Assembly (NCBI RefSeq): GCF_004359545.1
Contig: NZ_SCWB01000001.1
Location: 62,001-126,000, forward strand
Origin: Macrococcus lamae
GTDB taxonomy: Bacteria > Bacillota > Bacilli > Staphylococcales > Staphylococcaceae
Direction: 5' to 3'
Length of the DNA stretch: 64,000 nucleotides
The first letter of the stretch is position 1. Every line of letters starts with the position of its first letter. Below are positions 48,464-57,087 of this stretch, piece after piece. Under the pieces are notes generated by a model. It saw nothing but the letters and a program-made list of their open reading frames with translations, searched no databases and had not been told where the DNA came from. A program made the translations under genes and the position numbers.

Positions 48464-49357
48464 ATGCAGTTAGTTGATCAGAAAAAAGTTGAACGTAATC
48501 TCTCTGGCAGATTGTCAAAAAACAATATTGTCAAAGGTATCTTCTTCCTTTGTACTATAATCGGACTTATTGTTCTGGCAATACTTCTTTACGATATCAT
48601 CCGTAAAGGAGCGGGCTGGCTGTCACCTGAGTTCTTCCAGAACTTCTCTTCTACAACTCCTGAGAAAGCGGGAATTAAAGGAGCATTAATCGGTACATTA
48701 TGGCTGATGATGACCATTGCGCCAATCGCAGTAGTTTTAGGTGTAGGTACAGCTATCTATATGGAAGAGTATTCTAAAGATAACTGGTTTACACGATTTG
48801 TCAGAATTAATATCTCAAACCTGGCGGGTGTTCCTTCAGTAGTATTTGGTTTACTTGGATTAACGTTATTTGTGCGTGGTGCTGGTATAGAGTCACTTTC
48901 ATTAGGAAAATCTGTTCTTGCAGCAGCACTAACAATGTCACTGATGATTTTACCGGTTATCATTGTTTCGAGTCAGGAGGCCATTAGAGCAGTCCCTGGT
49001 TCCATTAGAGAAGCTAGTCTTGGTCTTGGTGGTACAAAGTGGCAGACTATTACAAATGTAGTGCTTCCAGCTTCCATTCCAGGTATTCTGACAGGTACAA
49101 TTCTTGCATTATCCAGAGCTATTGGTGAAACAGCACCACTTGTTGTTATCGGTATTCCGACAATTTTTATGAAGACACCGGATGACATTATGGACCGTTT
49201 CCAGGCATTGCCGATGCAGATTTACACTTGGGCTAAACTTCCGAAAGAAGAATTCCAGTATTTATCTTCAGCTGCAATCATTGTTTTATTACTTATCCTA
49301 ATAGCTATGAACTCAATCGCAATTTATATACGTAACAAATATCAGAAAAAATATTAA
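48464..49357 (+). CDS. pstA: PstA, phosphate ABC permease
   Basis: The partner permease of PstC. The 297 residues have about six membrane segments and the EASLGLGGTKWQTITNVVLP coupling loop. GAGGAG is inside the pstC end. Same operon as pstS, pstC and pstB. Confidence 0.95.
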   Translation: MQLVDQKKVERNLSGRLSKNNIVKGIFFLCTIIGLIVLAILLYDIIRKGAGWLSPEFFQNFSSTTPEKAGIKGALIGTLWLMMTIAPIAVVLGVGTAIYMEEYSKDNWFTRFVRINISNLAGVPSVVFGLLGLTLFVRGAGIESLSLGKSVLAAALTMSLMILPVIIVSSQEAIRAVPGSIREASLGLGGTKWQTITNVVLPASIPGILTGTILALSRAIGETAPLVVIGIPTIFMKTPDDIMDRFQALPMQIYTWAKLPKEEFQYLSSAAIIVLLLILIAMNSIAIYIRNKYQKKY

Positions 49358-49381
49358 TCTCATTATGAGAGGGGTCTTATT

Positions 49382-50236
49382 ATGAATGAATCAGTTGCAA
49401 CAAAACAGCAGTCAACAGTGACTGTGACACCGCCAGTAAGAGAACAGCAAAATCAAACAGAAGGTAAACAATCTATAGACAAAAAATTAGTCTATCAGAC
49501 GAAAAATCTGGATCTTTGGTACGGTGAAAACCATGCCTTGAAAAACATAGATCTCGATATTATCGAAAATGAAGTGACTGCAATTATCGGACCATCAGGA
49601 TGCGGGAAATCAACTTATATCAAAACTTTGAATCGCATGATTGAATTAGTTCCAGGAGTGAAAACTTCAGGGGAAATCCTTTATCGTGGAGACAATATTT
49701 TTGATCGCAACTATAAAGTTGAACATTTAAGAACACGTGTCGGTATGGTATTCCAAAAGCCAAATCCATTCCCAAAATCCATTTACGATAATATCACTTA
49801 TGGACCAAGAATCCATGGAATCACTGACAAAAGAATTCTTGATGAAATTGTAGAAAAATCTTTACGTGGTGCTGCTATCTGGGATGAGACTAAAGATCGA
49901 CTGAGCCAGAATGCTTATGGTTTGTCAGGTGGACAGCAGCAGCGTATTTGTATCGCACGCTGTCTTGCTATCGAACCGGATGTCATTCTGATGGATGAGC
50001 CGACTTCTGCGCTAGATCCAATTTCAACATTAAAAGTTGAAGAATTAGTACAGGAAATTAAAAATGACTATTCAATTATTATCGTAACACACAATATGCA
50101 GCAGGCTGCTCGTATTTCTGACAAAACAGCATTCTTCCTGAACGGTTATGTGAATGAGTTTGACACTACAGATAAAATATTCTCCAATCCTGCTGATGAG
50201 CAGACAGAACGATACATCTCTGGAAGATTTGGTTGA
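49382..50236 (+). CDS. pstB: PstB, phosphate ABC transporter ATPase
   Basis: The ATPase of the phosphate importer. The 284 residues include Walker [10 protein letters not shown], signature LSGGQQQR and Walker [14 protein letters not shown]. An N-terminal extension of about 35 residues, Thr/Gln/Val rich, precedes the usual start of the family fold ([16 protein letters not shown]). Unlike Bacillus, only one pstB copy is seen. GAGAGGGG precedes the ATG. Confidence 0.95.
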   Translation: MNESVATKQQSTVTVTPPVREQQNQTEGKQSIDKKLVYQTKNLDLWYGENHALKNIDLDIIENEVTAIIGPSGCGKSTYIKTLNRMIELVPGVKTSGEILYRGDNIFDRNYKVEHLRTRVGMVFQKPNPFPKSIYDNITYGPRIHGITDKRILDEIVEKSLRGAAIWDETKDRLSQNAYGLSGGQQQRICIARCLAIEPDVILMDEPTSALDPISTLKVEELVQEIKNDYSIIIVTHNMQQAARISDKTAFFLNGYVNEFDTTDKIFSNPADEQTERYISGRFG

Positions 50237-50237
50237 T

Positions 50238-50879
50238 ATGAGAGAAAAATACGAAGAATCTTTAAACGAATTAATCGATTCAGTGATAAAGTTGTCAGAA
50301 GAAGTTTATCATGTGATTGAACGCTCTATTGACGTACTAAATTGCGAAGATGTTCAAGAGGCAAGAGAACTCATCAAACACGATACAGTCATCAATGATT
50401 TGGAAAATGATATTAATGAGCAGGTCATTAGTTTGATTACGAAACAGCAGCCTATAGCTACAGATTTAAGGATTATAATGGCTAGTATTAAAATTGCTTC
50501 TGAACTTGAACGAATGGGAGATAATGCTGGAAATCTTGCTAAAATCCGTCGGCGCGTAAAATTTGAAGACACTGTCATTTTATCCCGTCTTAAGACAATG
50601 GGTAAATTAAGTCTGCTGATGCTTTATGATCTGAAAGATGCATACCAGCAGAGAGATGTAAATTTAACAAAAGAGATTATCGATAGAGATCAGGATATAG
50701 ACGATTTATATAAGGAAATCGTTAACACAACCTACTTGATTGATAATGATCCTTTCATTTCTGGTCAGGCCCATTTAGCAGCAAGATATCTTGAACGTAT
50801 CGGAGATCATATTACGAATATCGCTGAAAATATATATTACTTCATTACAGGTGACCGATACGATAAATTTCTTAAATAA
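50238..50879 (+). CDS. phoU: PhoU, phosphate signalling regulator
   Basis: A 213-residue protein of two repeated three-helix PhoU domains (first around residues 10-100, with ELERMGDNAGNLA; second with YLERIGDHITNIAEN). PhoU joins PstB to the PhoR kinase in phosphate sensing. The frame is open from 50154 inside pstB, but ATG 50238, one base after the pstB stop, gives the family N-terminus (MREKYEESL). No clear Shine-Dalgarno other than GGAAG, so coupling to pstB is likely. Confidence 0.93.
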   Translation: MREKYEESLNELIDSVIKLSEEVYHVIERSIDVLNCEDVQEARELIKHDTVINDLENDINEQVISLITKQQPIATDLRIIMASIKIASELERMGDNAGNLAKIRRRVKFEDTVILSRLKTMGKLSLLMLYDLKDAYQQRDVNLTKEIIDRDQDIDDLYKEIVNTTYLIDNDPFISGQAHLAARYLERIGDHITNIAENIYYFITGDRYDKFLK

Positions 50880-50898
50880 CGCTGGAAATCAAGCTCAA

Positions 50899-50927
50899 TT
50901 GGTGTTATTATTAATAGGTCGTATGGA
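50899..50927 (+). promoter_or_regulatory. Possible promoter for rpmG
   Basis: TTGGTG (50899-50904), 17-base spacer, TATGGA (50922-50927). Both boxes are imperfect. No terminator was seen after phoU, so rpmG may also receive read-through. Confidence 0.4.
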
Positions 50928-50951
50928 AACAATGAGTAAGGAGGGAATATA

Positions 50952-51101
50952 ATGCGCGTTAACGTAACTTTAGCATGTACAGAATGTGGTGAAAGAAACT
51001 ACATCACTAAGAAAAATAAACGTAATAACCCAGAACGTATCGAAATGAACAAATTCTGTTCACGTGATAACAAACAAACTTTACACAGAGAAACGAAATA
51101 A
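50952..51101 (+). CDS. rpmG: Ribosomal protein L33
   Basis: A 49-residue 50S protein ([12 protein letters not shown] at the start, KQTLHRETK at the end). The first CxxC (C9, C12) is kept but the second is broken (C36 followed by SRD), so it would not hold zinc through four cysteines. This is the form also seen in staphylococcal L33-2. AAGGAGGG precedes ATG 50952. Monocistronic, with a terminator 7 bases later. Confidence 0.97.
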   Translation: MRVNVTLACTECGERNYITKKNKRNNPERIEMNKFCSRDNKQTLHRETK

Positions 51102-51107
51102 TGATGC

Positions 51108-51135
51108 AGCAGACACTTCAGTGTCTGCTTTTTTT
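51108..51135 (+). terminator. Terminator of rpmG
   Basis: A perfect nine-base stem (AGCAGACAC / GTGTCTGCT), four-base loop, seven T. Confidence 0.92.
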
Positions 51136-51142
51136 ACATAGC

Positions 51143-51172
51143 TTTAAGCAGAGGTTATAAATAATGTATAAT
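51143..51172 (+). promoter_or_regulatory. Promoter ahead of yqgN
   Basis: Consensus -10 TATAAT (51167-51172). The best -35 is TTTAAG (51143-51148), 18 bases upstream, which is weak. Confidence 0.5.
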
Positions 51173-51189
51173 GTGTATGAGGTGATGAA

Positions 51190-51738
51190 ATGAATAAAAA
51201 AAACATCAGACAGGAAAAATTAGCCTTTCTAAAAAGTTCCAACAAATATAATGAAGAAGTTATATTGCTTAGAAAGTTGTTTGAGCTTGATGAATGGAAA
51301 AATGCTTCCGCTGTCGGTGTCACTTTAAGTATGTCTCATGAAATCAATACATATGAAATAATTAAATTTGCTTTGATTCAAGGGAAAAAAGTGTATGTAC
51401 CTCATTGCGATTATAAAAATAAATCGATGAATTTTGTAAAGTTTACTTCTCCTGACACTCTTTATAAAGACGACAAAGGTATTATGGCGGTCAAAGAACC
51501 TCATGTTATCAACAATCAACTGGATCTATTGATAGTTCCTGGTGTAGCTTTCAGTGAAAGTGGATACAGAATCGGTTATGGAGGAGGGTTTTATGACCGA
51601 TTTCTTGCTCAATTTAAAGGGACTGCTGTAAGCATCTCTCTTGAAGGTCAGTTGACATCTATAGAACCGGAAGTATTTGATGAACCGGTTCATCTTGTTA
51701 TTACTGAGCAAAGAACTTTGACTGGAGTACGAATATGA
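51190..51738 (+). CDS. yqgN: 5-formyltetrahydrofolate cyclo-ligase
   Basis: Recycles 5-formyl-THF into the one-carbon pool with ATP. The 182 residues have an Arg/Lys N-terminus (IRQEKLAFLKS) and the ATP motif RIGYGGGFYDRFLA near residue 128. Its stop overlaps the rhomboid gene start by four bases. The glycine cleavage genes at 60323 feed the same folate pool, though from another operon. Confidence 0.94.
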   Translation: MNKKNIRQEKLAFLKSSNKYNEEVILLRKLFELDEWKNASAVGVTLSMSHEINTYEIIKFALIQGKKVYVPHCDYKNKSMNFVKFTSPDTLYKDDKGIMAVKEPHVINNQLDLLIVPGVAFSESGYRIGYGGGFYDRFLAQFKGTAVSISLEGQLTSIEPEVFDEPVHLVITEQRTLTGVRI

Positions 51739-53171
51739 TCACTAAAAAACAGATTTGGCAGTCAATCTATCATATAATTAAGTATTCAGATTATGAACTT
51801 GCATATATCAATGATGAAGAATCGGATATTATTTTAGAGAATAAAAACAAGAAGGAACTGATTCGTTTTATCAGTGAAAAACAAAACGTTCAATCACTGA
51901 CCTTTCTTATAGATAAGATGAAAGATAATCTGGATGTATTTAACAGTCAATTAAATTACATACCTCAGAAGATTCATTTACTATTACTTGATCAGGAGGT
52001 ACCTGGTATAGCCAATGATCGGCTCGTTAAAGTGAAAAGTATTCACACTCAAAGAGATCTTGATCATTTAACCATATCGATGCCTTACAGAGTGTTAGCC
52101 GGCCGCTTTAAATCTAAACCAATGTCACAGGAAACTTACAGAAGTAAAGTCATTAAAAATAATTTTATCGATCTTGCTATGGTCAAGTTTGCGCCTGCTA
52201 CCTTATTATTGATAGTCATTAATGTAATTGTTTATTTATTTACTTTTATAACGGGACGGATGCAAAATGGCAGTCACTTAATTGACCGCGGAGGTCTTAC
52301 GCATTTTAACTTCGTCCATGGGGATTATTATAGAGTGATTACGTCGATGTTTCTCCATTTCGATTTTTCTCATCTTATTTTCAATATGATGACTTTGTTT
52401 ATTTTCGGTAAGCTGATTGAATACTTATTTGGAGTTCAACGTTATTTATTGATTTATTTTACAGGTGGTCTAATCGGAAATTTAATTTCCCTGTCTTTTG
52501 ATACTACTTCTATATCAGCAGGGGCGAGTGGTGCAATCAGCGGGTTACTTGGAGCTTTAGTAGCCTATTTTATTTTCAGCAGTAAATTTGAACGGAAGTT
52601 TATTATTCAAACTATACTCGGGATGATTATTTATCTGTTGATTACCAATGTGTTTGCTCAGGTTAATAATTTTGCACATTTTGGCGGCTTATTCGGAGGC
52701 TTTTTGACTGCTTTATTAATATATGTCTTTAATAAGAATCGTAATTATTTTTACATGCTGCTTGTCGGAACTATAATCATTATTACATTATTACTAATGA
52801 ATATTTTTTCGCAGCAGCAAAACCATATTTATAATATGCAAGCACATAAGGCAATGGAGCAAGGTAACTTTAAACAAGCAGCTACCATTCTTCAGGATAC
52901 GTTTGATAATGGCTATGAAAACGAGGAGACTTATTTATTGTCCGGTCTTGTCAGTGCTCATGAAAGTAATGTGACAGAAGCGATGTCTGTATGGAAAAAA
53001 GGATTAAAAAAATTTCCAAATTCACCGTCTTTAAATTATCAGATGGCCTTAGGTATGCGTGCCACAGATAATTACTCTAAAGCCAGAACATATTTACATA
53101 AAGCCATGGAACAAGAAAATAATGCTGCATTTAAGCGGTTAGACGATGAGATAAAGGTGTTCGATAATTAA
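51735..53171 (+). CDS. gluP: Rhomboid intramembrane protease with TPR tail
   Basis: A 478-residue membrane serine protease of the YqgP/GluP type. A soluble N-terminal region of about 155 residues comes first. The rhomboid core has the catalytic serine in GASGAISG and histidine in AHFGGLFGG; HLIFNMMTLFIFG is the conserved histidine-asparagine helix. The C-terminus has TPR-like repeats (YKARTYLHKAMEQ and similar). ATG overlaps the previous stop (ATGA). yqgQ follows after one base. Confidence 0.93.
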   Translation: MITKKQIWQSIYHIIKYSDYELAYINDEESDIILENKNKKELIRFISEKQNVQSLTFLIDKMKDNLDVFNSQLNYIPQKIHLLLLDQEVPGIANDRLVKVKSIHTQRDLDHLTISMPYRVLAGRFKSKPMSQETYRSKVIKNNFIDLAMVKFAPATLLLIVINVIVYLFTFITGRMQNGSHLIDRGGLTHFNFVHGDYYRVITSMFLHFDFSHLIFNMMTLFIFGKLIEYLFGVQRYLLIYFTGGLIGNLISLSFDTTSISAGASGAISGLLGALVAYFIFSSKFERKFIIQTILGMIIYLLITNVFAQVNNFAHFGGLFGGFLTALLIYVFNKNRNYFYMLLVGTIIIITLLLMNIFSQQQNHIYNMQAHKAMEQGNFKQAATILQDTFDNGYENEETYLLSGLVSAHESNVTEAMSVWKKGLKKFPNSPSLNYQMALGMRATDNYSKARTYLHKAMEQENNAAFKRLDDEIKVFDN

Positions 53172-53172
53172 T

Positions 53173-53364
53173 ATGAATTCATTTTACGATGTCCAGCAGT
53201 TACTTAAGAAATTTGGTCTGATCATCTACTTTAAAGATGAAATGAATACGATTGAAATGATGAATCAAGAACTAAAGACGTTACATGAATCTATGCTTAT
53301 CTCAAACGAAGAATTTATACAGGCTCGACTCATATTAAATCAAAGGAAGATGAAGAAACTATGA
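53173..53364 (+). CDS. yqgQ: YqgQ-family small protein
   Basis: A 63-residue DUF910 protein (MNSFYDVQQLLKKFG at the start) with likely helical structure and no membrane segment. Function unknown. It sits between the rhomboid gene and glucokinase as in Bacillus, overlapping glcK by four bases. Confidence 0.88.
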   Translation: MNSFYDVQQLLKKFGLIIYFKDEMNTIEMMNQELKTLHESMLISNEEFIQARLILNQRKMKKL

Positions 53365-54320
53365 TTATATTAGCAGCAGATATTGGCGGGACAACGTGTA
53401 AACTAGGAGTAATGGATGAAAGACTTGAGATTCTTCATAAGTGGGAGATACCAACGAACAAAGAACAAGATGGCCGACACATACTTAAAAACATACATGA
53501 ATCTTTTCAGAAGAATGCACAAATAAAAAATTATAGTATGGATGAAGTTAAAGGGATTGGACTGGGAGTGCCAGGTCCTATTGATTTTGATAATGGTGTT
53601 GTCAATGGTGCAATTAACTTAAATTGGGCTGGTAAAAAAAATATAAGAGAAGAATATGAGCAGTTAAGTGGTAAGCCGGTATACGTGGATAATGACGCTA
53701 ATGTTGCATCTCTTGGTGAGAAGTTTAAAGGAGCAGGACAAAATGCAAAAGATGTCGTCTGTATAACTCTGGGTACAGGTGTAGGTGGCGGAATTATCAG
53801 TAATAACGAGCTGGTACACGGATATAATGGTTCTGGAGGGGAGCTTGGTCACTTCAAAGTAGACTTTAAAGAGCGGTTTTTATGTAACTGCGGCCATAGA
53901 GGATGTCTTGAGACAGTCGCGAGTGCGACAGGTGTTGTTAACCTTGCATACCATTATTATGAGGAACTGCGCTTCAGCACGATAATAGAGGATGATATAG
54001 AGAGCAGAACACTTCAGGCAAAACAAGTCTTTGATGCGGCAAAAGAAGGAGATGAATTTTCTTTATATATCATCCGTAAAGTCTCTAACTATATCGCCTA
54101 TGCTCTAAGTGTCATCAGTGTGATGTCTAATCCTGAATACATTATAATCGGCGGCGGTGTTTCAAAGGCGGGAGACTTTCTGATCGATCATATTGAAGAG
54201 AGATTTCAGGAAATCACTTTCAAACCCGCAGTTGAAGGAACAAAAATTGTTACTGCAAAACTTGGGAATGATGCGGGAATCATTGGTGCTGCCGGTTTAA
54301 TAAAACAATATGTAAAGTGA
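53361..54320 (+). CDS. glcK: Glucokinase, ROK family
   Basis: Phosphorylates free glucose to glucose 6-phosphate. The 319 residues show the ATP loop DIGGTTCKLG, GVPGPIDF, the sugar-site region INLNWAGKK, and the zinc motif CNCGHRGCLETVAS that marks ROK proteins. ATGA overlap with yqgQ. AAAGGAAG is the ribosome binding site. Confidence 0.95.
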   Translation: MIILAADIGGTTCKLGVMDERLEILHKWEIPTNKEQDGRHILKNIHESFQKNAQIKNYSMDEVKGIGLGVPGPIDFDNGVVNGAINLNWAGKKNIREEYEQLSGKPVYVDNDANVASLGEKFKGAGQNAKDVVCITLGTGVGGGIISNNELVHGYNGSGGELGHFKVDFKERFLCNCGHRGCLETVASATGVVNLAYHYYEELRFSTIIEDDIESRTLQAKQVFDAAKEGDEFSLYIIRKVSNYIAYALSVISVMSNPEYIIIGGGVSKAGDFLIDHIEERFQEITFKPAVEGTKIVTAKLGNDAGIIGAAGLIKQYVK

Positions 54321-54330
54321 GGAAACAATA

Positions 54331-54639
54331 ATGGCGATAGTAGATGTAGTGATTATACCGCTTGATGGACAATCCATCAGTGTCAGTCAGTATATAGCAG
54401 ATATTCAAAAAAATTTACAGGTTAAAAAAGAGGAAGGACTTATTGATTTTCAGTTGACACCGATGAGTACATTAATTGAAGGTGAATTACCAGTACTGCT
54501 AAAAGTTGTAGAGGAGATTCACGAAGCACCTTTCAATAAAGGTGTAGAGCGAGTATGTACCAATATTAGAATAGACGATAGAAGAGATAAACGACGAAAG
54601 ATGAACGAGAAAATTGATTCAGTCAACAAACATCTATAA
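54331..54639 (+). CDS. yqgV: Thiamine-binding-like protein YqgV
   Basis: A 102-residue MTH1187/YkoF-type protein (DUF77). The beta-alpha-beta core is visible with VVIIPLDGQSISVSQYIA and TPMSTLIEGELP. Family members bind thiamine-like ligands, but the role in the cell is not known. GTGAGGAA precedes the ATG; it ends the yqgN-yqgV operon ahead of a terminator. Confidence 0.87.
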   Translation: MAIVDVVIIPLDGQSISVSQYIADIQKNLQVKKEEGLIDFQLTPMSTLIEGELPVLLKVVEEIHEAPFNKGVERVCTNIRIDDRRDKRRKMNEKIDSVNKHL

Positions 54640-54640
54640 A

Positions 54641-54667
54641 AAAAAGACGATCCAGGTCGTCTTTTTT
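54641..54667. terminator. Bidirectional terminator between yqgV and yqgW
   Basis: AAAAAGACGA / TCGTCTTTTT stem with a six-base loop between converging genes. Confidence 0.88.
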
Positions 54668-54905
54668 AGTGATGTAATATTGGATAACCATAAGTGAAAA
54701 TTGTAGCTAATGCAAAGAATCCAAATGCTAATGCAGAAAGTAATCCAAAGATCATACCTAAAATGTTCTTCTCTTTAATCGCACCGATTAAACCCATGAC
54801 AGATAAGACTGCTACAGCTAACATCAGTAAAGCAAAGATATTAACACCGATATGAATTTTAATACCGAATAATTCGAATAGTTCGCCAGTATTAATAAAT
54901 GGCAT
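54666..54905 (-). CDS. yqgW: DUF2759 small membrane protein (YqgW-like)
   Basis: A 79-residue protein with two membrane helices (about 20-40 and 48-70). The sequence and position between yqgV and yqgX match the DUF2759 family. Function unknown. GGGGG precedes the ATG on the minus strand. Confidence 0.8.
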   Translation of the reverse strand: MPFINTGELFELFGIKIHIGVNIFALLMLAVAVLSVMGLIGAIKEKNILGMIFGLLSALAFGFFALATIFTYGYPILHH

Positions 54906-55001
54906 AGTATAACCCCCAAGATAGTACTTTTATTATCAATGATTATTGTATAATTAATAGTGCCATTTGTCGAGGGTAATTTTAGCAGGAGGTCATTGTT
55001 T

Positions 55002-55631
55002 ATGAAACTATATACACTAAGTTTAGGGATGCTTGAAACTAATTGTTATCTTATCGAGAGTGAAACAGAAGTGCTGATTATTGACCCGGGAGCAGAACCT
55101 GAGAAGATTATTAATCAGATCATGGTCATCAATAAACCGGTCGCAGCTGTTTTATTGACGCATGCTCATTTTGATCATATTGGTGCTGTCGATGAAATCT
55201 GTAATAAATACAATGCTCCATTATATATAGCAGAAAAGGAGAAATACTGGTTGACTGATGCTGAACTGAATGGGTCAGGAAAGTTTTTGAGTTACGGACT
55301 TCCGGAAACGATTGTTAAACAGCATCCAAAAGTAATAGCTAAAGGACATCGGACTATTAAATCTTTCAGTTTTGAAGTGTTAGAAACACCGGGGCATTCT
55401 CCGGGAAGTCTAAGCTTTATTTTTGAAGACTTTGCAATTGTAGGAGATACACTGTTTAAAGAGGGGATTGGCAGAACGGATCTTAAAGATGGTAACCTCC
55501 AGTCATTGATGCACAGTATTACTGAAGTTTTATTCTCGTTGGATGAAGAAATGACCGTTTATCCCGGGCATGGCCCAAAAACAACAATCGGATATGAAAT
55601 GGACCATAATCCGTATATCAATGGCTATTAA
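55002..55631 (+). CDS. yqgX: MBL-fold hydrolase YqgX
   Basis: A 209-residue metallo-beta-lactamase-fold protein of the glyoxalase II-like group. Metal motifs are THAHFDHIG, the histidine of ETPGHSPGS, GDTLF and PGHGP. Substrate unknown. The frame extends to 54960, but ATG 55002 after AGCAGGAGG gives the family N-terminus. A TATAAT at 54949-54954 is a likely -10, with a poor -35. Confidence 0.92.
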   Translation: MKLYTLSLGMLETNCYLIESETEVLIIDPGAEPEKIINQIMVINKPVAAVLLTHAHFDHIGAVDEICNKYNAPLYIAEKEKYWLTDAELNGSGKFLSYGLPETIVKQHPKVIAKGHRTIKSFSFEVLETPGHSPGSLSFIFEDFAIVGDTLFKEGIGRTDLKDGNLQSLMHSITEVLFSLDEEMTVYPGHGPKTTIGYEMDHNPYINGY

Positions 55632-55663
55632 AAAATCCTTCCTCATTGTGAGGAAGGATTTTT
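55631..55663. terminator. Bidirectional terminator between yqgX and yqgY
   Basis: A 15-base perfect stem (AAAAATCCTTCCTCA with TGAGGAAGGATTTTT) with a three-base loop. Confidence 0.93.
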
Positions 55664-55910
55664 AATGATGAGCGCCGAAACTTGGTTCCAGCAGAAATGT
55701 TGAATAATATGTGAAACCGACGAAGCAAACGACTAAATACGCTGCAAAGATATACATATACATTCTTTCTGACAGATTCATATATCCTAAAAGAACGAAG
55801 AAACCTGTTTGAGCTAAAAATACAAAAGCCATCATATCCATATTGCCGACATAGAACATAACTGCAAAGATGGCAGTCCAAAATCCTAAGGTTTTGTAGA
55901 CTTTATCCAT
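55662..55910 (-). CDS. yqgY: DUF2626 small membrane protein (YqgY-like)
   Basis: An 82-residue protein with three hydrophobic segments and the family start MDKVYKTLGFWTAIFAVMF. It corresponds to Bacillus YqgY in both sequence type and place. Function unknown. GAGAGGAG precedes the ATG on the minus strand. The 199 bases between it and comGA hold AT-rich DNA only. Confidence 0.82.
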   Translation of the reverse strand: MDKVYKTLGFWTAIFAVMFYVGNMDMMAFVFLAQTGFFVLLGYMNLSERMYMYIFAAYLVVCFVGFTYYSTFLLEPSFGAHH

Positions 55911-56109
55911 TTGATGTTCTCCTCTCCAAAAACTCTTAATATCAACTATTATTATAAAGATTCATCATTCAGATGTAAACCTAATTTTTAAAACCCAGTA
56001 TTTTGAAAAAGGATAATGAAAAGTAAGCAAAAAAATTAATTAATCGTTTTTTTGTTGAATTAAAAATTTTGTGAGAATTGTTTTCGATAATTGATTTGAG
56101 GAGGGATAT

Positions 56110-57087
56110 ATGGAACAAATCGTCAATCAAATCATTGTGAACAGCATCGAACGTCATGCGTCAGACATTCATTTTATTCCCTGTAGAGAACATGTCCAGT
56201 TGAAACTGCGAATAGAAGGCGAGATGCACTTTGTAGAATCGCTTGATATAAGCCATTACGAGCGCATTTTAGCATATTTAAAGTTCGTTTCAAGGTTGGA
56301 CGTAAGTGATAAGAAAAAATCACAAAGTGGCATCGTGATTATCACACACAGCGATCAGCAGTATCATATCAGAGTATCAACGCTTCCTCAATCAATCGGA
56401 ACCGAGGCAGCTGTGCTTCGAATTCTTAAAGCGCAGTTCTCTAGCCGGATCATAGAAAATACAGAACTTCTTTATGGGACGATGAAACTTTCCCACGGCT
56501 TGATTTTAATCACAGGTCCAACAGGAAGCGGTAAAAGTACTTTGATGTATAATCTGCTGAATTTTGCAAGGAAGACTTTGAACCGTCAAATTATTACCAT
56601 CGAAGATCCTGTAGAGCAGCTTCTTGAAGATACCATTCAGATCAGTGTGAATGACAAAGCTGATATCACCTATCAAAATTCATTTAAAGCCATATTGCGC
56701 TGCGATCCGGATATCATTATGATCGGTGAAATACGAGATGAACTGACTGCTAAACAAGTAATCAATGCCAGTCTCAGTGGACATCTTGTTCTATCGACAC
56801 TTCATGCCAGCAATACTCCCGGAGCTGTAGAACGGCTTTTAGAGATGGGGATTAAACCATCTGAGCTCAAACAGGCGGTCAAGCTTATAACAAGTCAGCG
56901 GTTAATTAAATCGGGAATCAGCAGAAAACTGGTCATAGAAACTCTGACAAGTGAACAAATAAAACAGCTGCTGACCGGTGTACCTATCACTGCTTTTAAT
57001 TCTCTGCTCGAACAAATTCAACGGATGTATGATGAACAACTGATTACTACAGAAGAACTGGAGAAATTCCGTGTGGTCAACCAATAA
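56110..57087 (+). CDS. comGA: ComGA, traffic ATPase of the competence pseudopilus
   Basis: Drives assembly of the transformation pseudopilus. The 325 residues form a GspE/PilB-type secretion ATPase: Walker A GPTGSGKST (136-144), Asp box (IEDPVEQ), Walker B IIMIGEIRD, and the HASN region. The typical C-terminal zinc cysteines are absent. TTGAGGAGGG precedes ATG 56110. It starts a seven-gene comG operon with overlaps throughout. No clear SigA promoter was found in the AT-rich region ahead, so a special regulator is likely. Confidence 0.95.
   Translation: MEQIVNQIIVNSIERHASDIHFIPCREHVQLKLRIEGEMHFVESLDISHYERILAYLKFVSRLDVSDKKKSQSGIVIITHSDQQYHIRVSTLPQSIGTEAAVLRILKAQFSSRIIENTELLYGTMKLSHGLILITGPTGSGKSTLMYNLLNFARKTLNRQIITIEDPVEQLLEDTIQISVNDKADITYQNSFKAILRCDPDIIMIGEIRDELTAKQVINASLSGHLVLSTLHASNTPGAVERLLEMGIKPSELKQAVKLITSQRLIKSGISRKLVIETLTSEQIKQLLTGVPITAFNSLLEQIQRMYDEQLITTEELEKFRVVNQ

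Noticed and set aside
56008-56062. A SigH-type promoter (AAAGGATAA and GTTGAATTA) ahead of comGA
   Set aside because: The two boxes are 37 bases apart, far beyond the usual spacing for SigH.
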